Source of the DNA: Tubiluchus corallicola
Lineage: Eukaryota > Priapulida > Priapulimorpha > Priapulimorphida > Tubiluchidae
Reading direction: 5' to 3'
Length of the DNA: 64,000 nucleotides
Assembly (NCBI GenBank): GCA_030141605.1
Contig: JAQGDQ010000312.1
Coordinates: forward strand, 1 to 64,000
Shown piece by piece: positions 44,760 through 58,011 of this stretch; position 1 is the first letter of the stretch; every line of letters begins with the position of its first letter. The notes under the pieces are model-generated. The model did no database searches and was not told the DNA's origin. It saw only the letters and a list, made by a program, of their open reading frames with translations. The position numbers were made by a program, and so were the translations under genes.

Positions 44760-45535
44760 AATTGCAAAAACACTGCTCAGGATAGTAAGAAGAGTAAAAC
44801 ACAAAGATTACATTACTTTGGCTTGTTGTTTCAGTTTAATGTCATTATTTTTACATTGATTTAAGACTCGGCATAATCAACACGTGATAGAGTTTATTAA
44901 AATTAGCAATAGCACGTACATTGCAAAGTCACGCATGATAGAAAGAATTAAGATGAAATACAAGCACATTTATTTCCGAATTTACTTTTTCACTTTTTCT
45001 TAATAGTAAGCTATTGCAGACACATGGAATTAGTCAATTATTCCCTTGTTACGCGCATAAGGAATCCTGCCTAAAGTCCTAAACAGGTTGTGATTGTGAA
45101 GCATAATTATTGCAATTATTCCATCCCGGGTCGTGGTGATGTGCCGTCAAGTATCCTGTTTATGTCCAAATGCTATATGAGCAGAAACGGTTTCCCGTCT
45201 TGTGATCCATTTTTTCAGACCAACCAAAAAGTAATCAAAATTAGAATAACTTAAATTTCAGCAGGCAAATTAGACAACCAAACATATTAAACGTAATTCT
45301 GTTAGACCTCGCAAATTAGTTTTGTTAGGATTTTCGTTTTCTATGTCCGGATTATCATGATTTTAATTTCTTATTCTCATAAGCATCATTATGATGTCTC
45401 TGGAATTATTTATAAATACGTAATAATTCTAATAATATTTTGTATGCAGTGTAGTAGTTACTAATAGTGACCCTGAAACCAGTCATGTAAGTTTTGGGTT
45501 TTTTTATAACTGCTTAGGTTGAATGGTTGATTGCA
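44760..45535. other. PCGF3/5 5' flank
   Basis: AT-rich region upstream of the PCGF coding start. A pyrimidine tract and AG (TTTTTTTATAACTGCTTAG) end at 45517, 18 nt before the ATG, so the first coding exon probably starts there and a 5' UTR exon lies farther upstream, unplaced. Confidence 0.4.
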
Positions 45536-48500
45536 ATGCCTGCAGAAAGGAAAATTCGCATTAAGAGGGTGAATCCACATATTACGTGCCGATTGTGTCG
45601 AGGATATTTTGTTGATGCAACCACAGTAACGGAATGTCTCCACACCTGTAAGAAAAAATCCTTATTACATGTTTAGTAAATGTGATTATGTAAATTATCA
45701 CCTAATATTCATGAATAGTTCGGTAGAACTCGAATCTTGATATGTGCAAAAGGCAGCTGTGAAAACAATATCAAAGCACACAATTTTACTGCATTATGTT
45801 GAAATTAACAGTTTCAGTTAAAATTGTATTTTTAAAACGGGATGAATTTTAGTTACTTATTTTAAACAGTTATGACAAATTTAGCTGTGAAATTTTTCCT
45901 AGTATTTTGATTTTATGTTAATTTTTCTTGATTTAATTTTGTTGTATCAGAATATTCTTATATCTTGCATCTTCCACCCACATTGTAAGAACATTCGTGG
46001 GAAGGGGTTAAATAAGTTGTCTGTTACAGTAGTGTGACTCAATTTTTGTGTAATAGTTAGCGTAGCTACCCGGAAAGCCGAAGGCCTTGAGTTCGAGTCT
46101 GAATAAAGGTGAAATAATTTTTCAGATGTACTAATTTAGTATATTGCCTTCTTGCATTTAAGATTTCATGCAGTAATCTGTATTTCTAAGCGGCTTTGTG
46201 GAAATCCTGTAAAACGATGTCATTGTAGATCACTGTAGAGAATAGAGGCAGCAAATAATGGTCGTTGATATTGCCCATTTTTCTTTGCAGTTTGCAAAAG
46301 TTGTATTGTAAAATGGTTAGAAGAAAACAACACGTGTCCCCAATGCAAGACGGTTATCCACCAGAGTCATCCACTTCAGTATATTAGGTGCGTAATTTTT
46401 TTAATTATTACAAGCTGATTGCGTTACCAGCCTAGTTTTTAAATTGCACTTTTTGTATCTTTGTACCAAAATTCTATGTAATTCAGCATGTAATTAATTT
46501 TTACGCAAAATCTTACAGCTACATTTGTGTAAAAACTCTTCTTTTTTGGTTATAAATAGTTTCATTAAATTGGTTAGATTAATTTGGTTAAATTAAGTAT
46601 TATAATTCAAATAAATCTTGCTTGTACTTCTGCTGAGCACCATTATTAAAGGAAAGAACAAGTCGCTTAGTATGTTGGGTTTATTTTACTGTTGTCACTT
46701 AAACTTAAAGAAACAGAACAAAAAAATTTGTAAAAAACTGTCAATAAAACATAAAGTTAATTTATATTATTGCTATACAGTGTTCCCTCACTTATCGCGG
46801 GTGTTCTGTTCCAGGCCCACCCGCGATAAGTGAATTTCCGCGAAGTAGGGACGCTACACTTATTTAATGCTTACATGTTTGGGTAGCATCATAGGCCTTG
46901 AATAAATTCAGTCTCTAACGAAAATTTCACAAATAGCGCACAAGAAAACAAATTGCACGGTACCTGAGCCAATCAGCGACTGGGATACAGAGCAGCATTC
47001 TCTGGTTGGTCGCTTTCCATCAATCAACCAATTGTATGTTGTGTACAATCTCACGTCGGCAAGTAGCATCTCAAGCGGGCGCAATTACTACATTTCGTTT
47101 CTGGTGTGTATTCATCCGCTGAATAAATACACTATGTACTGTAAATGGTATTTTTTTATGATTTATAATATTCTTTTAATGTTAGAATTAATATTTTAAT
47201 ATATTTTTAAACATTTTTTATGCAAAATTCATCAAATCTGTACATTACTGTACAATATGTGCTACGCATCTGCAAAAGTACTTTAGACGGAGTGCCGCAA
47301 AAACCCACGAAACAGCGAAAATACCGTGATAAATATTTTACATTAATATTTTTGAAAACCCGCGTAACAGCGAGTCAGCGATAAACAAACCGCGAAGTAG
47401 TGAGGGAACACTGTACAGAACATTAAATCTTCAGGCGCAGTGACCGTCGCTGTTCACTTGAAAATTATGATGTAACTGGGTGACTTTTCATAAGCACATC
47501 GTGGCTTTCTGGAAGCACGCGCTGCTTAAACTAATTCAGACTTCTGCAGCTTACCTAATATTCATGCAAAAACATCACAAAATTAGCTATCCACTTTGTT
47601 GTAAAAACTTATGATACTTTTGATGGAAGTTGACAGTGCGCTGCTTTTCTTCAGTCGATGAACGACATCGTTGGAAGAAGATTGAGAATTGAAAATGGGA
47701 GCGTACAAACGTAAAGTGATCGTGACTTTGAAGTGATTGTAATAATTAAACAAGGAGCTTATTGCAGTTTTATTACTAAATCCTTCTAGCATTTTTCACG
47801 AACATCGAAATAAGCTTATCTTCCCAGAAGACTTTGTCTTTCCATTAAAAATGTTCAATACCTTGACAGCTTTGTGATTGTCCGAGCCAGTTTAACACTA
47901 ACTCTTGTTTTATTATTTTGTTTCATGCAGTTTTGACAGAACAATGCAGGATATTGTATTCAAACTGATACCAGACCTGCAGGAAAGTATGTGTTAAATT
48001 TCATCATCTTAGCTAGTCTCATGGTATCACTAGTTTGTAGACATTTTAATTTGTACCATTAGATCTAATTTTACTCATCGGTTTTTCCTAGTCGGTGAGA
48101 TAAATAACTATGTGAGTGGCTTGTGATCTATGTTAAGCAACACCGAGAATGGTTTGTACCATTAGATCTACGTTTACACATCGGTTTTTCCTAGTCGGTG
48201 AGATAAATAACTATGTGAGTGGCTTGTGATCTATGTTAAGCAACACCGAGAATGGTTTGTGCCATTAGATCTACGTTTACACATCGGTTTTTCCTAGTCG
48301 GTGAGATAAATAACTATGCGAGTGGCTTGTGATATATGTTAAGCAACACCGAGACTGGTTACTGAAATGGATGGGTGGCTACTTGGAGTAAACACTCACT
48401 TTGGGCAACACTTTTATTATTATTATTATTATTGTTGTTGTTGTTATTATTATTATTATTATTATTATTGTTATTGTTATTGTTATTTTCGTTTTTGCTG

Positions 48501-51500
48501 ATGTTGAATTGTTGTTATTGTTTGTTGTTGTTGTTGCAGCTATCGCTGTCTGCCACTGTCGTTGTTGTTATCATAAAGCGTACATTAGTTTCGAATAAAA
48601 CGTTAAAATGTCACCAACATTTCTAAAATCGAGATTGTTTTTAAACGAACTTACTTACTACGCCGTCATTGTTCAGAAAACCTTCAAAATTAGTTTGTGA
48701 CTGTTTCGCATCACCTTTTTCACAGGAGAAGCCAAACGAGAGAAAGAGTTTTACAGGAAACGGGGACTGCCGTACGTGCGATCACCGCCACCGATGTGCG
48801 GTCGGGAAGCACCTATAGATGATGATGCAGAACAACATAAAGATCATCATCGTTCTGATGAACAGGTTAGTTGGTGTAACATCCTGTGACTCTGTAATAA
48901 AACACGTTTGAAAATTATTTTTTTGCTTTTATAGATAAGTGCCAGGATTATTATTTCCATTTACAGAGCGAACATTGTATAGGACATTATAAAAAAAACA
49001 GTCTTTCAACAAACAACATTAACAAAATAGTAGTTTACCAAGGCGAGGTCTTCTCCAGTACTTGGGTAGGACCGGGCCTTCCTCACGCACGTTAGTAATG
49101 CAGCAGAATTCGGTCTCCAGTGGAGGCTAAGTTAGCGTCTCTCTCAGTCTAATTCGTAGGCAGCAGGTAGCCTTTTTCAGGAAGTCTCCACAGCTTTCCA
49201 TCAAACTGGCAGGACATAGAATAGGGTCTCCTGAGATCGGGTAATAAGAAGATCATCTCCTCCGAGTTCCCACGCAGAACGGGAGTGATTTAGACCATCA
49301 AACGTGAAGTCGCAGGTGACAGTATTTTCATCCAACGTAAAGGTATTTAGGCTGTGTAATGAATGCCTAATTTAGCAAATGTCACTCAGTAATTGTGTAA
49401 CTGACGAGGTTTCACCAGCAAAAGAAGAACATTGTTCACCAACGAATAAGAAGAACATAGTAATGAACAAACCATCCATTTCTTGTTCAGTCATCGTATG
49501 AAAGAAACCATGATATAGATATATCTGACCATTTTTCAACACGGTCACTCTACACTCTGCCACGTAGGCCAATACGCCTAATATCCAGGCCTCGAAAGCT
49601 AGCCGACCAATCAGAAATGAGTTCTGGGTGAAGTGACCTCAATAGTACAGTGACAAAGTGTACTACATTTAAACTCCAGAACATCAAATATGTTTAATAT
49701 GCAGCAATTGTTGTTTTATCTGTAATAATAAATTACAGCAATAAGTTTTCAATGAAAAACATAAGTTTGATTTAGGTACATTACTAAATTAGGTAACTTG
49801 ATTTTCGTCTATAATTATACAAAAAAATAACAGCGAAATTGTTCTAATAGCATAAAGCAGTTCAATAAACATAATTAGACAATTACATGTGGTCTCCCTG
49901 AGTTTTGGCACTTATAACTTGCAAAAAAAACAATAGAAATCAACTTCAACATTCACATCGTATCAATTGAATTGCATGTCTACTTGGCCAACTACCTGGT
50001 CACATGACTGATGACAGTTAAAGGGGCAAGACCAAATTTAACAGGTAGGGAAACGTGTATGTGCATAACACCGCCCCCATACATGTCTCCACCAGCATTT
50101 ATCACCTCACTAAAAAAACAATCACACGTTCATCATTTGACCTTCAATGAAACAGAACTTGTGTATAGGGCGTTTAAGAAACCCTTCTTTGGTTTTCAAG
50201 GTGACACTCCTCACCAGACCATCCTTACTGACGTGGGTTTTCACAACACGTCCAAGCAGCCAATAATTTCTTGGAGTTGTATCCATAATTAGAACGATGT
50301 CGTCCTCCTTGAGATTCTGTTTTTCTTTGTGCCATTTCGAACGTTGCGGAGCATTGGCAAATACTCTAATTTCCAGCGATTCCAAAATACATTAGAAAGA
50401 TATTGAATCTGTCGCCACTTTTTCTATAAACATCTCCCTCAGAAAACTGACCCAGTGGAAGTATTGGAGGAGCATTTCTGCCCATCAGAAGGAAGTGGTT
50501 AGGTGTTAAAGAATCATAATCCTTCGGATCATCAGATGCTGTGGTCAGAGGCGTAGTGTTGACGATGTTCTCGACAATACAGAATAAGGTGCTCAAACCC
50601 TCATCATCAAGTACCTGCTCTTGAGCCACTGAGTGCAGAACTTTTTTAATGCTTTTAATTAGCACTTCCCAAGCTCCTCCCATATGAGATGCCCGAGGAG
50701 GACAAAAGTCCCAATCAATATGTTTCTGAAGTAAGTTTTCCGTGACAACATTGGTGTTCCAAGATTCTACAGACTTTTGGAGCTCTTTGTCTGCTCCCAG
50801 AAAATTACTTCCACAATCAGACATTAGTTTGTCAGGTTTACCTCTTGTGGAGCAAAACCTATCTAGTGCTTTTATGAACGAATCAGTTGTCATCGTGAAC
50901 AAAACTTCAAGATGGATGCTTCTGCTGGCCATACATGTAAAAAGGATGCTGTAACGTTTTGCTTCTGAGCGACCCTGTTTTACCATAATTGGATCAAAGC
51001 AATCAGTATCCACAGTAGCAAACACTCCAGAGCTTTGCAATCTGTCTATAGGCAAGTCAGCCACTTTTTGGTGCAGTGGCATTGCCCTATTCAATCTACA
51101 TTGTCTGCACTCAGCTAAAAGCTTGCGTACCATACCATGCATTCCAACAATCCAAAACTTCTGGGGGATCAAAGACATTACATGCTGTTTGCCGACATGT
51201 ACATGCGTAGTGTGGAAATCTTGAGTGACAATTTATGTCCCTTTGGTAGAACAATTGGATGCCTAGCATTATAGTTGACATCAGCATGCCTTATTCGGCC
51301 ACCTACATGAATAAGTTGCTTTTCACATAAGAATGGATCTAGTTTCACCAAACAACTGACTTAATAACATTCTGACTAGTACTTAAGTTTTTATATTCTT
51401 TCGGCAAACTCTCTTTCTGCACATACTTGATTATTTCTTCTTCTGCATAGTCGAGTTCTGCAACAGTCAGTTTATTTGGAAAACTCAAAGTCTTTTTGGC

Positions 51501-54500
51501 AACTTTGTTCTTTAATACTGTTTTGAACCGAAGAAACCATGCAACACTTTTCTTCAACTTGTAGAATGAAGAATAACGATCCATCAAATCATTTATGATA
51601 ATACGCTGTCGCTGTGTGTCATCCATTGTCGTCGCTGTTACGGTATTAACAACTGGAGAGTGCTTCACTTCTTTGTCACCTTGTAATAAATCATTCTTTG
51701 TATTGTCATGTCAATTCGAGGCCAATCATCTTCTGGTAGCATCAGGAATCTAAGTCCGAATTTCCAGCGTTTCGACTCTGACAGTGTATAACCATTTAAT
51801 CCTCGAGATAGGTCGTCAGCTGCATTTTCCTCAGAAGGGACATATCTCCACTGCTCTGGTGATGAGACCTCTAGAATGCTTGTGACCCTGTTCTGCACGA
51901 AGGTATGAAAGCGCTTGACAATATTTCGTATGTAGTGCAGGATAACAAGACTATCCGTCCAAAATATTGACCTGTCAATGTGGATGGTAAGCTCTTTCCG
52001 TAGCACCTTTTCAAGTTTAGCTGCAAGAGCTGCTGCACATAACGCAAGATGAGGAATAGTCAGTCCTTTCATTGGAGTTAGCCTTGATTTCGCAATGACA
52101 AAGACAGTGTGGATAACGTTGAGCTCATTCTGCTGACGAATGAATACTACCACACCATAAGCACTTTCAGAAGCATCACAAAAATAATGAAGCTCTGTGG
52201 ATATTACCTTACCAAACTCACAAGGCATGAATGATCTCTCAATCTTGAAATCTGTTAGCAGGGTGCTTTCTTCTTTCCATTGTTTCCATTTCTTCCCAAT
52301 GGCACCGTTCAACTTGCTGTCCCACGTTTTGTCTGGTAAACGACATTCTTCTTGAAAAAGTTTCTTTCTTTGTAGAACAAATGGGCCACACATTCCAAGG
52401 GGATCATAGATACTGGAAAGCGAACTAAGCAATCCACGCTTTGTATTGGGATGCTCCTTTTGTTTTACATGGACTCCTAGCGTATCAGCCTTCATCTGCC
52501 AACTTATCCCCAAGGCACGCTCATTCGGCAGTGTGTCATGTGACAAGTTTAGATCTTTAACACCTTTTCCCCTATCTTCAATTGGGATAGTGTCGAGAAC
52601 ACGTTTATCATTTGACATCCATTTCGTAAAGCAAAATCCAACCTTCTGCAAAAGCAGCTTTAGCTGAGTAATTAGCTTCAATGCTTGCTGCACATTCTCG
52701 ACTGGCTTTAGGCAGTCATCCACATAAAAATTGTAAAGCACAGTTGCTACCATTTCTTTATCAAAGCTATTGGTAGTCCAATGCAGTGCGTTTCAAGGCA
52801 AATGAAGCTCCACTGGGGGACCAAACCCCTCCAAAAAAATGCACGGTCATTCTAAGTATCTGAAGAGGCTGGTCAATTCGTCATTCAGGCCACCAAATGA
52901 ACCTCAGCATGTCTCTATGCTTGGGCGAAACAAACACTTGGTGATACATCTCACTTATATCTGTTAACACGGCAACTGGATACTGCCTAAATCGTAAGAG
53001 GACACCAACCAAATTATTCGTAAGGTCTGGACCTTGCAAAGCCAATTTGTTCAATGAGATATCTTCACACTCTGCACCACAATCAAAAACAATACGCGTT
53101 TTATCTGGTTTATTTTCGTTAAAGACTGGGAAGTGAGGAAGATACCAAGTCAGATGTGTAGGAGTACTTGCTGATTGTTCTTCCACTAGCTCTGCATGAC
53201 CCTTGTTTAGCAAATAGTTGATTCCGTCAGTGTACTTTTGATGAAGAATGGGATTCTTGGTGAATTTTCTTCTGAGCCCATTGAGCCATTTTGCTGCCCT
53301 CTGAAAGCTGTCAGGAATTACATGACGTTTGCCTTTAAATGGTATTTCTAACTCATAGTGGCCGTCTCTTCTGGTTATTGAGCTTTCCCAAATATCGATG
53401 ACCACCATCTCTTCTCTAGAATACTATTCTCCAGAATCCAAAACAGAATCTATTTTCCAAAATCTCTCGACTTGCTGCTGCAAGACATCTGTTTTGGCTT
53501 CAGAAGACTCTTTGACCAGAACATAATTATTTACTGACACGTTGTGTACTTTGCCGCCCGCTATAGGCCCATTCAACGTCCATCCCAGCTTCGTCTTAAC
53601 AGCATAAGGAGCGTTTACGGGACCATGTCTAACTTGCAGAGGGGCCAAAGCATCAGGTACGTCAAGACCGATTAGTAAGCTTAGGTCTTCATCGTCTCCA
53701 TGATACTCAACTAAAGATGGCGCTATCTCTTTCAAGTGCGGCCATTTTTGAACATCTGCGAGTGATGCCAAGCATTCTGTATCTAGCATCAGTGACTGTC
53801 GAACAAAAACATGAGGCAACAAGATTCTGTTTTCACCAATGTTGTCCGTGACAACGAAACTTGTAACTAAAGTGTCTGCTTTACTTTGGCATTTCTCGAT
53901 TGTGGTTAGGGTAAGAACATCCTCTTTTCCTTCAGCACCTATGCTGTCAAACAGCTTCCTGGAACAAAATGTGTTTGTAGATCCAGGATCTAACAGAGCC
54001 ATGGCTTCAACTGGCTTTCTTCCATGTACATGTACTTGAACTTTGACCATAGGAAATGCTATCTTCGTTTCTTTACGACTGCCCTTATTTGCACAGCTTG
54101 TAGCTTCAGTCTCGTCTTTTCTTTGCTGCTCATCCCTGGCAAGCCTATTAACAACTGAAGAAGAACTGCCCAGCCTCCCCACTGCATCATGCAATAAAGC
54201 TGAATGCTTCTTGTTGCATTCATTACCACTACCTGACGGTTTGAGACATCTAGATGCTGTATGTTTTCCTTTCGCCAAACAATTAAAACAGAGGCATTCT
54301 TTACGCACGAACATCAACTTATCTGGGGTGTCCATAGCTGCAAAAGCTTCACACTGTCCAAGAGAAGAATGCTTATTTGAGTTGCAAAATATGAAAACTT
54401 TCTTGCAAAATTGGGCGCTTTTGGTTTGAGGCTTTTCTTGATTTGTTTTCGCCTTGCCATTGTTTGCTTGAACTTGAGGTGCTTTAGCAGAGGTGGCATA

Positions 54501-57500
54501 ATTTTTGGCAGAGATGCTTCGTTTAGGTCTTTCCCAATCGCCGAGGCTACAATACACAGGGTGGTTCATTTTTTCAGCATTTTCCTGAATGAATGTTAGC
54601 AAATCATAAATACATGGGTTTCTAATTTCATGTTTTGCTATCCTGGACACCACGTCCTTCATTTATGGCAGTTTTTTAACAATCTGAACGAGACTTGTCT
54701 GTGTATTAATTTCGCTGAGATTTTTCATTGCTTTCAATGTCTCGACACAGCTTAAAAGCAAGTCTGCAAATTCTCGCAGCTTCTCTTTGGCATTGGCCTT
54801 GATTTGGTCAAAATCGATTATTTTTGATATCCAAGCCATAAACGAAGAGCCGAACCTGTCGATGAGTAACTACTTTGCATGCTTGTATGCTCGACTGGGG
54901 TCCATGTAGCTTCCAGTGCAAAATTGCATTAATCTCTGAAACCTCGCAGCCTCATCTTGTGTGTAGCTCTCGACATTGGCTTCAAAACGTCGCATGAATT
55001 GCCAAAAGTTTAGAACGTTACCATCAAATTTGTCCAACTCCGCTATTGGAAGTTGCATTGCTTTGTACATGTTGGTATGTTGACGTTGTGCTTCAAGCAT
55101 GATGTTCATGATCATAGCCATGTCATTGTTCTGTGGATGGCATTGATTAGGCATGTCGTTTAAATTATCAGTACAAATGGTAGGTTGAGTAGAATTAAAA
55201 GCATACCTATTCTCACGCGGTATATTACTGCCATGTGCTAGTGGAATAAAAGCAGACGCTGATGCATTCAGACACTGATTTCCAGAGCTTGGATACTGCA
55301 TAGGCAAACGAATATTTTTGTCTTCCAGCAGTTGCCTAACGTCAGTATCAAAGATCTATATCCACTTGTTCATTATGTCGAATTCATAACCTTTCTTGCC
55401 AAAAGGTGGCGCCACATGAGCTGTGTGCGAATCGTGTTCAATATAGTGCCATGGTTTATGTCGACCTAAAAAACGAGCAATTTTTACATTTTTCCCAAAT
55501 TGCATTAAAGCTGGTAAATATCTGTACCGACCCAGAATGACAGCATTATAAGTGAATGGCAAATGTTTTTCATAACTAGTTGACCAGTCTTTAAAAAACT
55601 GATTCAATAATCCTTGGTCCCCACCATCAAAAGTACAGGATTCTGATTTAGCATACAACATTACCTTATTATACATATCAATACTTGGCTTGTAAACAAA
55701 CACCCCAGAGTTAAAGCAATCTGGCCAGCCTACACCAGGGGCAACTCAAAGCTCTTTAAATCTAAACATTTCATCAACATTACAATTGTATCAGAATCTA
55801 CAAAAACACATTTGCTAAATTGTGTTAACCTCCAACAATGTCGCTTAGTAAAACTCACATTAAGTTCTGGTCTTCCTAACAATTGTAACCTTTTAAACTC
55901 ATGACTATCAATAATACTGACATGTTCAACCAAATTAAATGCATTTCTCAAAAGTGTCATAATATCACAAGAAATACCCTCTCTTACCATGATGACTAAG
56001 CATTTCATTGTTCCTGTGCGATGCAAACTAGAAGCAAGAACAAGTGCACCCAAAGCATACTTATCAGTAGTTGCTAGAGTAACAAAGGCTTCAGACAAAT
56101 AATTCTCATCGCTTTCGCATGTAGGTTGTGTATGTTTAACTGTCGGATCCATGTATGTTGACCTTGACCTTAGCCATGCTTTGACCTTTGAGTCTGATGT
56201 TCCATGGTCCACTAACCTGGTCTCAACATCAGCTGCAGAACCAAAGCTGTCTTCATCACGTTCATCTTCAGAACTACACTCATTCTGCATGAGTTCATGT
56301 CTACCTGGTCACATGACTGATGATTGACTAAGTCTGGTTAATTTGACTGACTTGAGTGTGGCTAATATTTTCGACTGCCAATCTTTTTTAATGTTTTCAA
56401 CTGAGTGAGTCTGGCTGTTATTTTTGACTAACTATGATCTGTATTGTTTTTCTCCAGGTAAACATCTGCTTGGAATGTATGAGGGACACAAAGATAAAGG
56501 TGCTGAAGAAACGATTCATTAGGTGCTCGTCTCAGGCGACTGTCACGCATTTAAAAAAGTTCATCGCGAAAAAGTTGTACAATAATCTTGATCGATACCA
56601 GGAGGTACGTGACTAACCAGCTACGTTTCTGTTTCGCTACTTTTTAATCCGTTGAGTTTGGAAGTAAGATGCTTTGCAGTGAATGTACAGAATAAGTGAG
56701 AATTAGCCTGGGTTCTGTGAGAAACGAGACGAGAAATTATGCTTCTCACGAGAATCAAGTTGAGGGGAGAATGTGATTTTGATCTTAACGAAGTAATTAA
56801 ATTTCAAATAAAGTTTAGTTTTTTATTTGTGTAAACAAAGTCGTCACAACGTTTGTACTCCGAATGACAGGGAATATTTATCAGTATCACAAATGGCAAC
56901 AAAATTAGTATTTAACTAGCAAAGGCCCCGCAAAAGATTTTGCGTATAAATACACGTGTAATAAATAATACGCAAACATCCTACATAGTCCTCATTTATA
57001 ACGCAAAGCCAGCAGCAGCAGCTTTTACTGAATTAAAGGTATAAGGCTATAGACAAAGTACAATGGATGACGTCACAACAATGGCTTTGCGTCAGCAGTT
57101 TTCTAAGCGAAAATTGCCAAAAATAGAACATCTATTTAACTCGTCGGTACTCCTCTTGGTGGACGGGAAAACGGCCGTTACGGGATGCCGTGGCCCTCTC
57201 GCGAATTCTAAATATGCCTACTACACCCTATCTATCCATAGCCAGCACCGCCTGTGGCCCGTTCCCGTTCTTCAGATCTCAGGCGTATAACTTTTGCAAA
57301 AAAACGGCCGAAAAATGGCCATTTTTGGAGGTTTTTCGCCTCACGTTCCTCCCGGTGGGCCCGATTCGAAAAATAAACCCCCAATGGCATGACACTAGAT
57401 CGATGTATAGATTGCCGCAAATGGTGCCGTCGTCGAAGCTGTAGCCTCGAATTTTATATATATATAACATACCAAGAGAATTAATATAAGAGATCCGATG

Positions 57501-57947
57501 GCTTGATGGTTAGCATAACTCAATTGAGTAAGAAAAGAGAAACTTTACGAAACAAGAACTTTCGCTGCTGCGACTATTTCTCGCTTCCCTACCAAGCATT
57601 TTTTCTACACATGAGACGAGATCAGAAAAAAATCATTCCTCGCACGACGTGAAATGAAATGAAATCTATTTATTAAATGGAAATTCTTGCAACAGTAATT
57701 TGTTACTGGTAAGGCATTGATTTTGTTAGGTTGCTTGTCGACACTACCTAGGTTTTAACAAAGTAATGTAAACCATAGATCTAAACTGCAAACCACAGTT
57801 GCACTTTACTGTAATGTAAAGTCTGCTTTCAAAAGAATTTGCTAATTAATACTGTTGCTTCTCTAGGTTGATCTACTGTGCAATGAGGAGTTGTTAGGCA
57901 AGGATCACACACTTAAATTTTTGTTCGTTACTAGATGGCGCTTAAAG
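45536..57947 (+). CDS. PCGF3: PCGF3/5-type Polycomb RING finger protein (last exon not found)
   Basis: Polycomb group RING finger protein, partner of RING1/RNF2 in a variant PRC1 that ubiquitinates histone H2A. Six coding exons join in phase: 45536-45647, 46291-46387, 47931-47986, 48726-48865, 56458-56604, 57867-57947 (211 codons). The RING spans residues about 18-56: CRLC, CLHTFCKSC and CPQC, with the family signature VTECLHTFC and [23 protein letters not shown] follows, then a basic/acidic linker ([16 protein letters not shown]). The RAWUL domain begins at VNICLECM, with [19 protein letters not shown] and [14 protein letters not shown]. Similarity is closest to PCGF3 and PCGF5. Vertebrate PCGF3 has about 242 residues, so roughly 20-30 residues after WRLK|GTGAGA are missing; I could not find a matching exon before 64000. 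Intron 4 carries the BEL element. Confidence 0.93.
46778..47413. mobile_element. Tigger/pogo-type MITE in PCGF intron 2
   Basis: Perfect inverted termini CAGTGTTCCCTCACT ... AGTGAGGGAACACTG, flanked by TA on both sides (46776-46777 and 47414-47415). Subterminal CGCGATAAGTG / CGCGAAGTAG motifs recur at both ends. 636 bp with no transposase ORF. Confidence 0.9.
48050..48362. repeat. 103-bp tandem triplication
   Basis: Three near-identical units beginning TTTGTACCATTAGATCTACG and containing TAGTCGGTGAGATAAATAAC, in PCGF intron 3. Each unit contains a cryptic donor-like CGGTGAGATAA. Confidence 0.93.
48411..48540. repeat. (ATT)n/(GTT)n microsatellite
   Basis: Trinucleotide runs in PCGF intron 3. 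The poly-Leu and poly-Ile frames over it are artefacts. Confidence 0.95.
48990..49640. other. GC-richer block beside the BEL element
   Basis: It differs in composition from the AT-rich intron. A minus-strand frame (49572-49372, [15 protein letters not shown]...) and a following stretch containing [16 protein letters not shown], interrupted by stops, look like decayed coding sequence that I cannot identify. It may belong to the retroelement's LTR or be a separate insertion. Confidence 0.35.
49640..50070 (-). repeat. BEL/Pao 3' LTR (inner part; outer limit unknown)
   Basis: On the minus strand a polypurine tract ATGGGGGCGG is followed at once by TGTTATGCACATAC, the expected TG start of an LTR just 3' of the integrase frame. 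The other LTR boundary could not be placed. A matching start is absent at the 5' end of the element, so that LTR is lost or replaced. Confidence 0.5.
50071..55355 (-). mobile_element. degraded BEL/Pao LTR retrotransposon in PCGF intron 4
   Basis: Minus-strand order gag, zinc knuckle, protease, RT, RNase H, integrase is that of BEL/Pao elements. Gag occupies 55355-54663 ([15 protein letters not shown] block), with a stop before 54662. Frame 54662-53424 holds the knuckle [15 protein letters not shown] and a protease-like [14 protein letters not shown] begins in 53408-52881 ([21 protein letters not shown]) and continues in 52753-51665 with the catalytic YVDD and RNase H-like segments ([20 protein letters not shown]). 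Integrase covers 51178-50122 ([31 protein letters not shown] and E residues present). At least four frame breaks make it inactive. The 5' end of gag abuts a glycogenin pseudogene directly. Confidence 0.92.
55356..56290 (-). pseudogene. glycogenin (GT8) pseudogene joined to the BEL element
   Basis: Glycogenin is the self-glucosylating primer of glycogen synthesis. The minus strand encodes an N-terminal acidic extension, then the GT8 domain without introns: [23 protein letters not shown], in the middle [14 protein letters not shown], the metal-binding DxD as [31 protein letters not shown] and the C-terminal FLGRHKPW. Near 55770-55735 a small shift changes frame after DSDTIV and an in-frame stop follows, so the copy is broken. 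It ends about residue MNKWI where the gag frame of the retroelement starts. Lack of introns points to an mRNA-derived copy. Confidence 0.9.
56930..57480. repeat. GC-richer unclassified block in PCGF intron 5
   Basis: Contains AAACGGCCGTTACGGGATGC, GCCGAAAAATGGCCATTTTTGG and CCCCAATGGCATGACACTAG, then a short TATATATATA run. Several open frames cross it without recognisable content. Composition and the terminal simple repeat suggest a retroposon 3' end; no second copy is in the window. Confidence 0.35.
57650..57790 (-). mobile_element. possible SINE/LINE 3' tail
   Basis: Minus strand ends in AATAAATAGATTTCATTTCATTTC, cited here in part as TAGATTTCATTTCATTTC, a short tandem tail like those of the other retroposons here. 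The head is not recognisable. Confidence 0.3.
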
Positions 57948-58011
57948 GTGAGAATCTTTTATTTTGTTGTTTGATTCTAACAGTTTCTGTGCAGTTACGA
58001 TTCTATACTCA

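Noticed and set aside
46050-46115. Possible tRNA gene (TTGAGTTCGAGTC with upstream GTTAGCGTAGC)
   Set aside because: Only the B-box-like part is convincing; no cloverleaf with paired acceptor stem can be drawn by eye, so at most a SINE relic.
48375-48626. Poly-Leu/poly-Ile frames resembling signal or membrane segments
   Set aside because: Translation of (ATT)n/(GTT)n microsatellite in a PCGF intron.
54043-54429. Plus-strand frame of 128 codons within the BEL element
   Set aside because: Antisense shadow of the gag/protease frame on the minus strand.
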